Part shown: one piece after another, positions 52,211 through 61,323 of the stretch
Position numbering within the stretch: position 1 is the first letter of the stretch
Layout: each line of letters opens with the position of its first letter
From: Bacillota bacterium
Lineage (GTDB): Bacteria > Bacillota > Ch66 > Ch109
NCBI GenBank assembly: GCA_013178275.1
Contig: JABLWZ010000006.1
Location: 186,001-250,000, forward strand
Length of the DNA: 64,000 nt
Reading direction: 5' to 3'
Program-made: the position numbers and the translations under genes
Notes under the pieces: model-generated
Seen by the model: the letters and a program-made list of their open reading frames with translations, nothing else
What the model was told of the DNA's origin: nothing
Databases searched by the model: none

Positions 52211-54622
52211 TCAGTTGCTAGTGGAGTCCGCCTCCGCGCCGCGGTTCGACTGGACAGCCAGGATGAAGGCGGCCAGCAGCGCCATGGCGGCAATACCGAT
52301 AACCCCAACGCTCTTCGCCGGCCCCAGAATCGCCAGGCCGCCGAATATAAACGGTCCCGCCATCTGGCCCAGCCTCCTGATGGTGCTGAAGTACGCCAGG
52401 GCAGTGCTCTCTCCCAGCCTCTGCGAAGCGGGCAGCGACAGGTAGTAGTTGTTCTGCGCCACCAGTCCAAAGCTGTCGGCCATTCCCATCAGCAGGATAG
52501 CCGCCAGCGCCGCCCACAGCGTACCCTGGCTGGCGAACAGCAGCAGGGCCAGGCCTACCATCCCGGTGGATATTATCGTGCCGCTCCTGACCCCGATGCG
52601 CTTCTCCAGGTAGCCGCTAAGTATCGGGCCCAGGTAGATTACGCAAAGCCCGTAGAGCAGGAAGCTGCGCCCGATGTTGGAGGAGGAGAGGTCGATGCTG
52701 GCCCCGAACAGCGGGAAGAAGTAGTCCATGAACATGCTGCAGACCGCGACCGGGATGATTATCAGCACGAAAAATCCGATAACCTTGGGGTCTTTGAAAA
52801 ATGCCTGCAGCCCGTGACTGATCTGCTTCTCTTCCAGGTGCTCGGGTTTTACGCTGACCCGGTCGGTGAATATCCAGGCGAACAGGGCGGTAAGGGCGAC
52901 GACCGCCAGCGCCACGAAGAAGACGTTGGCGTACCCGATACGGTCAGCCAGCAAGGCGCCGATCACTATCCCGCAGTTGAAGCCCGCGAACACGCCCGCG
53001 TTATAAGCGGACAGCCCCGCGGTCTTCTCCGCCATCGTCTCGGCCGAGCTGCTGTAGCTCCTCATAGCCATCCAGGACAGCCCGTACCCCAGGCCCGCCA
53101 CCCCTCTAGCCAGTATGAAGGATGCCGCTCCGGCGGCCAGACCGGAGAACAGGAGACCCGCCGCCAGCAGGACAAACCCCATGAACAGCGGCATGCGCCA
53201 TCCCCTGCGCTCGATCAGGTAACCCGCGAATATGATGGAGATAATGATGCAGAGTATCTCCATGGATATAGGCAGACCGAGCACCACGCCCTCCGAGAGC
53301 CCGGCGATGGGCCGGTAAAGCTGTTTCATCATGACCGGGATGTAGGACACGGACATGCTGGAGGCGATGAAGAAGACGAAGGCCAGCGGCCTCACGATGT
53401 CCGTCCCCGAGATGGAGGAGGCGGCACCGGACACCGCCGATAACACCTTCTCCCCGACGGTTTTAATCTGCCGCTTCAGGAAGAGCATGAGGAAGATGCT
53501 TATCTCCACCATGAAGAAGACCGAGGTTATCAGCACCGTCAGCGCGTCGAGGGTGATATTGTTGATCAGGTTCCTGATATACTGCTCCGAAAGCCGGATG
53601 TTGATGTTCACGCTGGGGGCGGGTTCCCCGGGTTTGCTGGTATTGTCGCTTATCAAAGGCATGGAGTAGCTGTACCCTTCCTTCTCCATTGCCCCGGCCC
53701 CGCCGGCGCCGGTCTGGTATAAAACGTTGCCCGGTCCGCTGTTGAGCGAGATGCTGTCTATCTCACGCACGGAGCTGATGATCCGGTTCATCCAGTCTTC
53801 AATCCCATGCAGGTCCTGGTAGGAGACCCCCCGGGAGATCACCGAGTTTATCTCCTTTTGAATTATCTTGGCTGTCAGGTTGGTGTTTTCCTGGGCCATG
53901 TTAACGTATGTCTTCGTAAACATGCTGAAGTTGATGTAGCCGTATACCAGCTGCGCCACACCCAGGATCGACAGTACGATTATGTAAAACAGCTTTCGGT
54001 TGATTACCCCCTGTTCATCGATGATCTTGAAGCGGTACAGGCACAGCGCCATTAAGACAGCAGTGACAGCGATAATAATAAGCATGTACTTCAGGGTCAC
54101 GTTCGTCACCGGGGTCACCTGCGAGTCGACCACCTGCTTGTCGAAAATCATCTCCAGGTTGCCGATCCTGGTTCCGGTCCGGTCGTTGATGGGGAGGAAG
54201 ACGTGGTACTTGTTCTCGTACAGCAGGGTCAGGTAGCTCTTGGTCTTGCCGCCCGATGTATACTCCAGCTTCTTATTCAATTCGTCGGGAACGGAGGTGT
54301 TGACCACCTTACCCTGCAGGTCGTAGGTTATTCGGCCGTCGACCATGGAGACCCGTACGTTTTCGATGTTGGGGGAGTACCCCTTGACCTCGGCCAGCAG
54401 TTTCTCAATTCCGTAGAAGCTGTCCAGGGGTTTGCCGTACTTAGCCGCGTATTCGATGTTTCTTACCGCGTTACCGCCCGCCACCGAGTAGCTGGCTGCG
54501 AGTGAATCGGTGTAGTTGGCCCGGTAGGATGAAATGTTGAGGGCTGCAGTGAACCCTAAAACCACGATCAAGAGTATAAAAACGGATACTATCAGGATCA
54601 GTCTCGTTTTTCCCTGGTTCAT
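52211..54622 (-). CDS. Double-sensor/MFS transporter fusion membrane protein
   Basis: An 803-residue protein of unusual build. Membrane span about 8-28; extracytoplasmic sensor-like domain about 30-172 (SVAGGNAVRNIEYAAKYG, NDRTGTRIGNLEMIF, dCACHE-like); spans about 180-200 and 215-235; a second extracytoplasmic domain about 238-358 starting with a helix (MFTKTYVNMAQENTNLTAKI); a span about 362-382; then a 12-span MFS transporter region (about 405-795) with the loop GYLIERRGWRMPLFMGFVLL, which fits the MFS motif-A loop. The role is unknown: transport gated by a signal, or sensing built on a transporter fold. It starts 11 bp after the substrate-binding gene. Confidence 0.85.
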   Translation of the reverse strand: MNQGKTRLILIVSVFILLIVVLGFTAALNISSYRANYTDSLAASYSVAGGNAVRNIEYAAKYGKPLDSFYGIEKLLAEVKGYSPNIENVRVSMVDGRITYDLQGKVVNTSVPDELNKKLEYTSGGKTKSYLTLLYENKYHVFLPINDRTGTRIGNLEMIFDKQVVDSQVTPVTNVTLKYMLIIIAVTAVLMALCLYRFKIIDEQGVINRKLFYIIVLSILGVAQLVYGYINFSMFTKTYVNMAQENTNLTAKIIQKEINSVISRGVSYQDLHGIEDWMNRIISSVREIDSISLNSGPGNVLYQTGAGGAGAMEKEGYSYSMPLISDNTSKPGEPAPSVNINIRLSEQYIRNLINNITLDALTVLITSVFFMVEISIFLMLFLKRQIKTVGEKVLSAVSGAASSISGTDIVRPLAFVFFIASSMSVSYIPVMMKQLYRPIAGLSEGVVLGLPISMEILCIIISIIFAGYLIERRGWRMPLFMGFVLLAAGLLFSGLAAGAASFILARGVAGLGYGLSWMAMRSYSSSAETMAEKTAGLSAYNAGVFAGFNCGIVIGALLADRIGYANVFFVALAVVALTALFAWIFTDRVSVKPEHLEEKQISHGLQAFFKDPKVIGFFVLIIIPVAVCSMFMDYFFPLFGASIDLSSSNIGRSFLLYGLCVIYLGPILSGYLEKRIGVRSGTIISTGMVGLALLLFASQGTLWAALAAILLMGMADSFGLVAQNNYYLSLPASQRLGESTALAYFSTIRRLGQMAGPFIFGGLAILGPAKSVGVIGIAAMALLAAFILAVQSNRGAEADSTSN

Positions 54623-54633
54623 GTCCGCCCTCC

Positions 54634-55815
54634 TTAATTCTTAGGTTTGTTCCCGCTCTGGTATATCTCGTCGGCCACCAGGAGAATCTCGAACGATGGT
54701 CGATACCCCACTGTCTTAGCGACATCCAGGTTCAATGCTATATGCGGGGTGTTCTGAAAGACCTGCGGCAGGCCGCTGGCTGATTCCCCGTTCAGGATGC
54801 GGACTATGGTCTCCGCCCCGAAGCTGCCGATCCCGCTGAAGTCAGCCCGGGCGACGCTTATCAGGGCCCCGCCTTCGACCTCCTCACTGCCCAGCTGGGA
54901 GAACACCGGTATCTTTCTATCGTAGAACGGTTTGAGCACCTGCGGCAGCTGGTCGGGCGTCAGCATGGACATATAGAGGTAGTACGCGTCGACCTGCTGG
55001 GCCAGCTCCTCGTGGATGGCTATCATGTCGCGCAGGTACCGGTCGTTGTCGCTGGCATCGAGCGGCTCCTTGACCGGCCGGGTCAACACCTCGAATCCCC
55101 GGTCCTTGCCCACCTTCTCCACGTCGGCCACCGCGGCGAGGACCTTGCCCACCTCGGACTGCTCGTGCACCATACCTACCTTCTTGAACTGGAACACGTC
55201 GTGGAAGACCTGGACCTGGCGCTGGTACAGCTCGGGGTCCATGTGCGCCCAGACCCGTTCACGGCCGGAAGTCTGCACTGACTTGACTATGCCTGACCGG
55301 AAGGCATTGCTGGTGGAAAAGACCGTGACCGGGACGCTGTGCTGGTCGTTGGCTATCTTCAGGCCCGCCTTGGTCCCCATCACTATTACCAGGTCGATGT
55401 CCTTTCTTTCATTGAAGCGCTTGGTTATACTGTCGCCGGCGTCCTCCTCCATCTCGCTCAGGGTATAGTGGGCGTCACTGACGAACTCCAGGAAGGGGGA
55501 AACGTTGTTATTGGCGAGCCAGCTCCACATCTCCTTGGTGCTGTTCTGCCCGTCCACGTACTTCAGCCCGCTGGTGTCTTTGACCCACCCCAGCTGCTGC
55601 AGGCCTGTCACCAGGCCGTAAAGGGTGCCCGCGTAGTTTACGAACGGCTCGGTCTCGCAGTAGGCTATTCGAAACTTTTTCCCGTGGTTGTCATGGGGCT
55701 TGGTCGACTCTGCACCACCCGCCGTTGTGTCCGTCGCCAGGGCGAGTATTGGTACCGCCAGCAGGCAGATGGCACAGACAACGGCAATAACTCGCAGGGT
55801 TTTTCCAGGTTTCAC
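54634..55815 (-). CDS. ABC-type substrate-binding protein (PF04392 type), without ABC partners
   Basis: The frame is open from ATG 55860, but AGGAGG lies 10 bases before GTG 55815, which gives a classic signal peptide (TLRVIAVVCAICLLAVPILA). The mature part is a two-lobe periplasmic-binding fold: KKFRIAYCETEPFVNYAGTL opens lobe one, VIVMGTKAGLKIA and FSTSNAFRSGIV mark ligand contacts, and KKVGMVHEQSEVG begins lobe two. PF04392 proteins usually serve ABC importers for amino acids or similar. No permease or ATPase gene is here; the downstream partner is an MFS fusion. Confidence 0.88.
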   Translation of the reverse strand: MKPGKTLRVIAVVCAICLLAVPILALATDTTAGGAESTKPHDNHGKKFRIAYCETEPFVNYAGTLYGLVTGLQQLGWVKDTSGLKYVDGQNSTKEMWSWLANNNVSPFLEFVSDAHYTLSEMEEDAGDSITKRFNERKDIDLVIVMGTKAGLKIANDQHSVPVTVFSTSNAFRSGIVKSVQTSGRERVWAHMDPELYQRQVQVFHDVFQFKKVGMVHEQSEVGKVLAAVADVEKVGKDRGFEVLTRPVKEPLDASDNDRYLRDMIAIHEELAQQVDAYYLYMSMLTPDQLPQVLKPFYDRKIPVFSQLGSEEVEGGALISVARADFSGIGSFGAETIVRILNGESASGLPQVFQNTPHIALNLDVAKTVGYRPSFEILLVADEIYQSGNKPKN

Positions 55816-56000
55816 TTTCTTAACGCCTCCTGTTGAACCGAATTTTAATCTCTTTTCCATCCCTTAACATTTAACAATATCATTTTAATTTTAACAAATA
55901 TTCGGGGTAATTTTATAGTACAATTAGACTGCAGAGAAATTTTTTAGGTTTTTTTGTCGCAATATCTTTAATTCTTTGATTAAGGGGTGCGTTTGATAGT

Positions 56001-57578
56001 ATGGACTCGATTCTGAAGAGGATCCTGAACACGGTGCTGATGCCGATCCGGAAGCTTTTTACCTCCCCCCTGAACAAGGCCAAGACCCTGTTTAAAAAGC
56101 TCATCGGCACTATCGCCAACCTTTTAAAGAACCTGATCTTCCTCAAAGAATCGAAGCGTGAACACTACGTCGGTATCGGCAACCTTCTCATATCCAAACG
56201 GCTGATCGCTATCCTGATTATCCTGATCCTGCTGCTGGTCTACGGCGTACCCAAGGTGATTCCGTTCGCGAAGGACAAGGTTTCGGGAACCAAGAACCTG
56301 CAAGCGGTCCCGGGTCAGCCGCTGGACTACACCGGCAAGGCCAAGGTGACTGACGCCTCGGGGAAGGTTACCTTCGAGGGCGAACTGGTCAACGGCGTGC
56401 CGTCAGGGGCAGGGAAGATGTTCGGTCCCGACGGGGCCCCGACCGCTGAGGGCCAGTTCGTAAACGGCGTACTGAACGGGGCTGGGAAGGTCTTCTACCC
56501 GGGCGGTATACTCAGGTACGAAGGCAATTTTACGAACGGGGAGTTCGACAAGCAGGGCAAGCTTTACAACGAGCAGGGGCAGCCGCTGTATGTCGGCGCG
56601 TTCTTAAACGGCGCTTACTCGGGGCCCGGCAAGCTCTTCGGCCCCAACCAGAAGGTGCTCTACGAGGGCGACTTCCTGAATGGGTCATATAACGGCCAGG
56701 GTAAGCTGTACGACGCCAACTCCAAGCTGGTCTATGAAGGGGGATTCGCCAACGGGCTGTACAGCGGCCCCGGCAAGCAGTACAACGAGCAGGGCGTCCT
56801 CCTGTACAACGGGACCTTCGTCGACGGCAAGTACGATGGGAAGGGCAAGCTCAGCACCGCTGAAGGCAAGCCGATGTATGAAGGCGAGTTCAAGGAGGGC
56901 TTCTACTCGGGCGCAGGCAAGGAATTCTACGACGATGGAAAAGTGAAGTACGAGGGGCAGTTCCTAGTCAACGCCTATGAAGGACCGGGTAAGCTCCTGG
57001 ACCAGCAGGGGTTAACGGTCTACGAAGGGCTTTTCAAGGCCGGCGTCTACGAGGGGATGGGCAAACAGTTCGACCAGGAAGGCAACCTCCAGTTCGAGGG
57101 CCAGTACAAGAATGGGGTCGCCGAAGGCTTGGGAACCCTCTACAACAAGCAGGCGGGGGTCCTCTACAAGGGCAACTTCAAGGGAGGAGTGCCCGACTAC
57201 GCAGGTTTCTTCGGGATGACCGGCAAAAAGCTGGAGGAGATACTCGGGCCGCCTTCCAGCTCCGTGATGGTGAACACCTCTCAGTTAATCAGCTACAACA
57301 ACTACAACATGAACTATATCATGACCTACTCCTCCGACCTGAAGATGCTGACCGTGTCCAAGGTGGTCCTCCTGGGCGGCCAGGACCTTTACGGGGTCAA
57401 GCTGACCATGAATCTGAACGAGGTAAAGGAAGTCCTGGGCGCTCCCAGCAGCGAAACCCTGCAGGACGTCAGCGGCAGGAAGCTGCAGGTCACCAGCTAC
57501 CGCATGGACGACGCGCTGCTGGAGTTCTACTCCATCTATCCGATCGGCAAGCTGGAGTTCGTGGAGATCAGCCCCTGA
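56001..57578 (+). CDS. Membrane-anchored MORN-repeat protein
   Basis: A 525-residue protein. The first 60 residues are basic and amphipathic (cytoplasmic), a single span lies at about 66-90 (RLIAILIILILLLVYGVPKV), and about a dozen MORN-type repeats of 20-23 residues follow (about 105-395), of the type YEGDFLNGSYNGQGKLYDAN. A C-terminal domain (about 405-525) has MTGKKLEEILGPPSSS and a near-repeat LNEVKEVLGAPSSE, like SmpA/BamE-type folds. MORN repeats bind lipids or build scaffolds. It is transcribed divergently from the substrate-binding gene and convergently with the tail cluster. Confidence 0.87.
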   Translation: MDSILKRILNTVLMPIRKLFTSPLNKAKTLFKKLIGTIANLLKNLIFLKESKREHYVGIGNLLISKRLIAILIILILLLVYGVPKVIPFAKDKVSGTKNLQAVPGQPLDYTGKAKVTDASGKVTFEGELVNGVPSGAGKMFGPDGAPTAEGQFVNGVLNGAGKVFYPGGILRYEGNFTNGEFDKQGKLYNEQGQPLYVGAFLNGAYSGPGKLFGPNQKVLYEGDFLNGSYNGQGKLYDANSKLVYEGGFANGLYSGPGKQYNEQGVLLYNGTFVDGKYDGKGKLSTAEGKPMYEGEFKEGFYSGAGKEFYDDGKVKYEGQFLVNAYEGPGKLLDQQGLTVYEGLFKAGVYEGMGKQFDQEGNLQFEGQYKNGVAEGLGTLYNKQAGVLYKGNFKGGVPDYAGFFGMTGKKLEEILGPPSSSVMVNTSQLISYNNYNMNYIMTYSSDLKMLTVSKVVLLGGQDLYGVKLTMNLNEVKEVLGAPSSETLQDVSGRKLQVTSYRMDDALLEFYSIYPIGKLEFVEISP

Positions 57579-57587
57579 CCCCGGCTC

Positions 57588-59162
57588 CTACTTCTCTGCT
57601 TTTTCTTTATAGGCCCACCAGTGCACCCGCACCTTTTCGATCTTGTTGTGCAGGAGTTTGATTCCGACCCGGAAAGACCCGCGGTTCGGGTATAGCACCG
57701 TACCCACCAGCACCTGGGCGCTGGGAGAGTCGTAACCGCTCTTGGCAAACACCGACGCGTCGCCGAAGAACAGCCGGTCGTTGATCTCTTCCAGGTTTAC
57801 GCTTTCGTCACTGGCCGTCACCTCGGTGGCGGTGACTATCAGCACCGGCCCGGTCCCCAGGCCGTGATCGATCTCGTCGGAGAAGTAGCTGACCCCGGTC
57901 CTCGATTTGGACTCGATCCCGATGTCCGCCACCCCGCTGGTGATGTTGCTGGTCGCCCGAGGCTCGGGTATCCCGAGCTGGAAATCGAACTCCCGGTTCC
58001 CCTCATCGTAGTTTACCAAGAGCTGCGGCTGGTCCCCAGCCGACAGGGTCACAGCCTTCGCCTTGACCCGGAATCCCTCTTCCGCGCCTCCGCCACCCAT
58101 CAGTCCCAGGTTGTACAGGTCAGAGACGTTGTAGACGTATTCTCCCATCGGGACCGGTTCCACCTTCTCGATCAGGAAGGTCGGTCCGATCTTCAGCAGG
58201 CTTATCTTGGCCAGGCAGATGCCCTGGTCGGGGTTGAAGCCGATCCTCTGCTCCAGGGTAAGGTCGAGGTACTGGTTGAGCACTTTTTCAGAAAGCAGGC
58301 CGGTAACTACCAGCATCTGGTTCGGCTCCGGGATATCCAGCCGGATCTCCCGGTCACCGACCCGTAGCTGTACGCTGTCGGTCTTGAGCGACACCCGCTC
58401 GGTTGCCTCGAGGTTTTCCCTGACCTTAAACAGGTACTTCAGTTCGTATTCGGTGTTCTGCGAGGCCTGGGGTTCCGAGAAGGATACCGTTCCCTCTGAG
58501 TCGCCGCTGGACATGATGCAGTTTTCGCCCACTACCCGGTATTTCAGCTCCAGGTGCGGGGTCTGCAGGACCTTCTCGATCTGCAGCTTCATCTCGAAGG
58601 TGCCGCCGGGGTTGACAAAGCGCGGAGTGGTCTGCCAGATCCTGAGCTTCCCGTCCTGGTAGATCAGTACCCGGCTCTCCTTTAAACTGGATACGCCGTG
58701 CCGGGTCGGATCGGGCGGCTCCTCGGCCACGTAGAGCCGGTAGTTCTCCATGGTCCGGTTGTACTCACTGACCTCCTCGGGGCGGGTGGCGGAACTGGCT
58801 ACCGAGTGCACGGGCTCCTTGCCCAGTTCCTCGTAGTAGAGGTAAAGGTAAACGTCCTTGGCGTATTCGTTGTTGGTGAAGCCGTCGAACATAGAAAGTT
58901 TCTGGGTGACCGGGGTCGCTACCACTATCTCCCGGCCCGCATAGTCGATGGCTACCCCGGCCTCCACCGAGATGGTCTTCTCATCGACGGCCACCACCTG
59001 GAGTCCGCATACCACCCCGCTGCCGTGCAGCAGCCGGTTGATCAGCCTTCGCTTGTCGTTGAAGTACTTCTGCTCCGAATCGAAGTCGCGCACCGTGAGC
59101 AGCTTGCCATAAAAGAAGCGGTTCCTTTCAAAGGGATAAAACCTGGTGTTCTTCATGACCAA
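57588..59162 (-). CDS. Contractile tail/eCIS-cluster accessory baseplate protein
   Basis: A 524-residue protein with the N-terminus RNRFFYGKLLTVRDFDSEQKY, then KRRLINRLLHGSGVVCGLQV and an EAGVAIDYAGREIVV strand. I associate this N-terminus with an uncharacterised family found beside baseplate genes of extracellular contractile injection systems and related tail-like particles. The remainder is beta-rich, as expected for a wedge or fibre-like component. It lies 45 bp downstream of the gpI-like gene on the same strand. Confidence 0.72.
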   Translation of the reverse strand: MVMKNTRFYPFERNRFFYGKLLTVRDFDSEQKYFNDKRRLINRLLHGSGVVCGLQVVAVDEKTISVEAGVAIDYAGREIVVATPVTQKLSMFDGFTNNEYAKDVYLYLYYEELGKEPVHSVASSATRPEEVSEYNRTMENYRLYVAEEPPDPTRHGVSSLKESRVLIYQDGKLRIWQTTPRFVNPGGTFEMKLQIEKVLQTPHLELKYRVVGENCIMSSGDSEGTVSFSEPQASQNTEYELKYLFKVRENLEATERVSLKTDSVQLRVGDREIRLDIPEPNQMLVVTGLLSEKVLNQYLDLTLEQRIGFNPDQGICLAKISLLKIGPTFLIEKVEPVPMGEYVYNVSDLYNLGLMGGGGAEEGFRVKAKAVTLSAGDQPQLLVNYDEGNREFDFQLGIPEPRATSNITSGVADIGIESKSRTGVSYFSDEIDHGLGTGPVLIVTATEVTASDESVNLEEINDRLFFGDASVFAKSGYDSPSAQVLVGTVLYPNRGSFRVGIKLLHNKIEKVRVHWWAYKEKAEK

Positions 59163-59207
59163 TCCTCCCGTTTCCTTAAAATTAATATTTATACCTGAAA
59201 AACCTGT

Positions 59208-61298
59208 TTATCTAAGCTCGGCGTCCAGATCCATGCGGGTGTGGGTCTCCATCCGGTTGTCCTGCCCGACATCGATCAGCATCGAGTCGTAGGGGATGGA
59301 CGTCGCCATATCCAGACGCAGCAGGGATACCTCCGACAGGTAAGAATTGATCCCCAGGTAGGTATGCATGTCCATGTAGATCCAGGGCTGCAGCACGACC
59401 AGCTTGGCCTCCGTGAAGGCCGGCTTCTCCTGGTCCAGCATCTTCTGGACCACCAGGTACCGGTGCTCGTTGGGGACGCGGTCCCTTTTGACCATCACGC
59501 TGAAGCAGTACGGGTTATCCGAGTACAGGCGGTCGATCAACTGCTTCATCTCGGGGTTCTGCCTCTGCTCGCTGACCTGGAAGTGCTCCACGATCAGCGG
59601 TTTTTCCCCGGTGTAGATCTCGACCATGGTCTCGATCCCCTGCCGGGTGCCGCGGTGGGGATAGATCTTCGGGGCCTCCCGCACCAGTCTCCGCAAGCCC
59701 TCCTCACCCAGGTTGTCGTCAACCGCGATAGCGATCCAGGAGGCCAGCCAGCGCAGGTAGTCGTGGGAGACCACTTCGGGGTCGAAGTACCTGGCTATCC
59801 CTTCGATCTGCTCCTCCATCCCCATCAGGAAGCTGTCGTACAGGGAGAGGAACCGCTCCAGGAAGTCCCGGCTCTTAGGCTCCACCGAGTAGACCGCCGG
59901 GAGGCAGCTCAGCAGGGACTTGCGGGGATAGTACACCCTGATCCTTCTCAGCACCGGGGTGTACCGCTCGCTCCCGAAGAACTCGATCACGAAATAGAGG
60001 TACCGGCCCCGGGTGTTGTGCAGCAGAGCGTCCCGGGGATTGGTCATCGGCTCGATCGACAGGGTCTTGATATATCCCAGCCTCGCTGACAGCGGTGCCC
60101 CTTCTCCAGACAGGAACCCTTCCAGGTCTACTACCTCGCCATTGACTACCGCCTGTTTCCGGTCACTGGCGAAACAGTACACCCGCACCTGGGTCTCCTC
60201 GGGGATAATGGCATCCAGCTCTATCTTGTGCCAGACGGTCTCCTCCATCGTGCTGTCGAGCGCGGCGGAGAAGTAGTAGCCCATCGGCAGCCCGGTTTCC
60301 TCCAGCGGGGTTATTTTGTTGCTCATGCTCACGACGCTCAGCGACAGGTTCTCGCTGTTCAATACGTACATGCTGCGGCCGGTATGGTCGATCAGCAGCT
60401 TGTCGGCCCTTCCGTGCACCCCGGTGACCCTCAGCAGGGCCCCTCCGGAGAGCTTCACCACGTAACGGTCCTCCTCCGCGTCCTGGTTCGATTCGCGGCG
60501 GTCGCCTAAAAACACCCCGCCTTCCCGGTCCAGGGCGATACCCGCAGGGTCGATCGATGTATCGACCTCCTGGCGGCTTATCAACCGCCCATCGGGGTCA
60601 AACCCCAGTACCACCCGGCATGAGGCGTCCAGCACCCAGACCGACCCGTCGACCCTGGTGGTCACGAAGAAGCGGTACCTCATCCGGGGCAGATCCAGGC
60701 CCTCCTTGAGCCGGAACGAATCGTCGCTGAAAAGCGCCACGACCCGGCCCGAGAAGTCCAGCGTGGCAACCGCCATCCTCACCCCGGCGGGATACTCCGT
60801 CCGCCCCTCGCTCACCCTCGGTTCCCCCAGCGGGGTCACCACAAACACGGTGCCGGCGCTTCCAGCGGCGGCAGCCACCGGGATGACCTCCGGGTTCGAC
60901 CAGAGAAGCTGTCCGTTGTTCAGCAGGTACGCCGATATCCCGACATTACCCACCATGTCGGCCAGGTACAGGATGTCGTCCCCGACCGTTATCAGGGCGT
61001 AGCGGGAGAAGAGGCTGTGATGGCGGTTGAACACCTGCTGCCGGTATCCGCTCTGGTACTCGTACGACCAGAGGGTGCCGGTGTCGTCCAGCAGCAGCAG
61101 CAGGCCGTTGCGGGTAACCGCGAAGTCCATGATCTGGGCGTCCCCGGTGACCTCCTCCTGCCTCACCACTTGGGAGACCAGATACTGCTCCGAGCTGTTC
61201 AGCCGAAGCTCCCGGTCGGTTATGTCGCAGTTGACCGCGTGCCCCTTTTTCCAGTCCGATGCTTTATTCAATGAGAGAAAATTGATTTCACGCTGCAT
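59208..61298 (-). CDS. Phage-tail gpI-like baseplate protein with N-terminal beta-propeller-like region
   Basis: A 696-residue protein. About residues 25-330 hold repeated beta-strand units of NHL or propeller type (LLLLDDTGTLWSYEYQSG, FGVTRN-like strands, VWVLDASCRVVLGFDPDGR). About 440-640 match the tail protein I/TIGR02242 domain: YYPRKSLLSCLPAVYSVEP, FLERFLSLYDSFLMGMEEQI, WLASWIAIAVDD, RLVREAPKIYPHRGTRQGI. In contractile particles gpI-like proteins build the baseplate wedge together with gpJ. It is 26 bp downstream of the gpJ-like gene. Confidence 0.88.
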   Translation of the reverse strand: MQREINFLSLNKASDWKKGHAVNCDITDRELRLNSSEQYLVSQVVRQEEVTGDAQIMDFAVTRNGLLLLLDDTGTLWSYEYQSGYRQQVFNRHHSLFSRYALITVGDDILYLADMVGNVGISAYLLNNGQLLWSNPEVIPVAAAAGSAGTVFVVTPLGEPRVSEGRTEYPAGVRMAVATLDFSGRVVALFSDDSFRLKEGLDLPRMRYRFFVTTRVDGSVWVLDASCRVVLGFDPDGRLISRQEVDTSIDPAGIALDREGGVFLGDRRESNQDAEEDRYVVKLSGGALLRVTGVHGRADKLLIDHTGRSMYVLNSENLSLSVVSMSNKITPLEETGLPMGYYFSAALDSTMEETVWHKIELDAIIPEETQVRVYCFASDRKQAVVNGEVVDLEGFLSGEGAPLSARLGYIKTLSIEPMTNPRDALLHNTRGRYLYFVIEFFGSERYTPVLRRIRVYYPRKSLLSCLPAVYSVEPKSRDFLERFLSLYDSFLMGMEEQIEGIARYFDPEVVSHDYLRWLASWIAIAVDDNLGEEGLRRLVREAPKIYPHRGTRQGIETMVEIYTGEKPLIVEHFQVSEQRQNPEMKQLIDRLYSDNPYCFSVMVKRDRVPNEHRYLVVQKMLDQEKPAFTEAKLVVLQPWIYMDMHTYLGINSYLSEVSLLRLDMATSIPYDSMLIDVGQDNRMETHTRMDLDAELR

Positions 61299-61323
61299 TA
61301 TATGTCCACCCTTCAGGCAGAGG

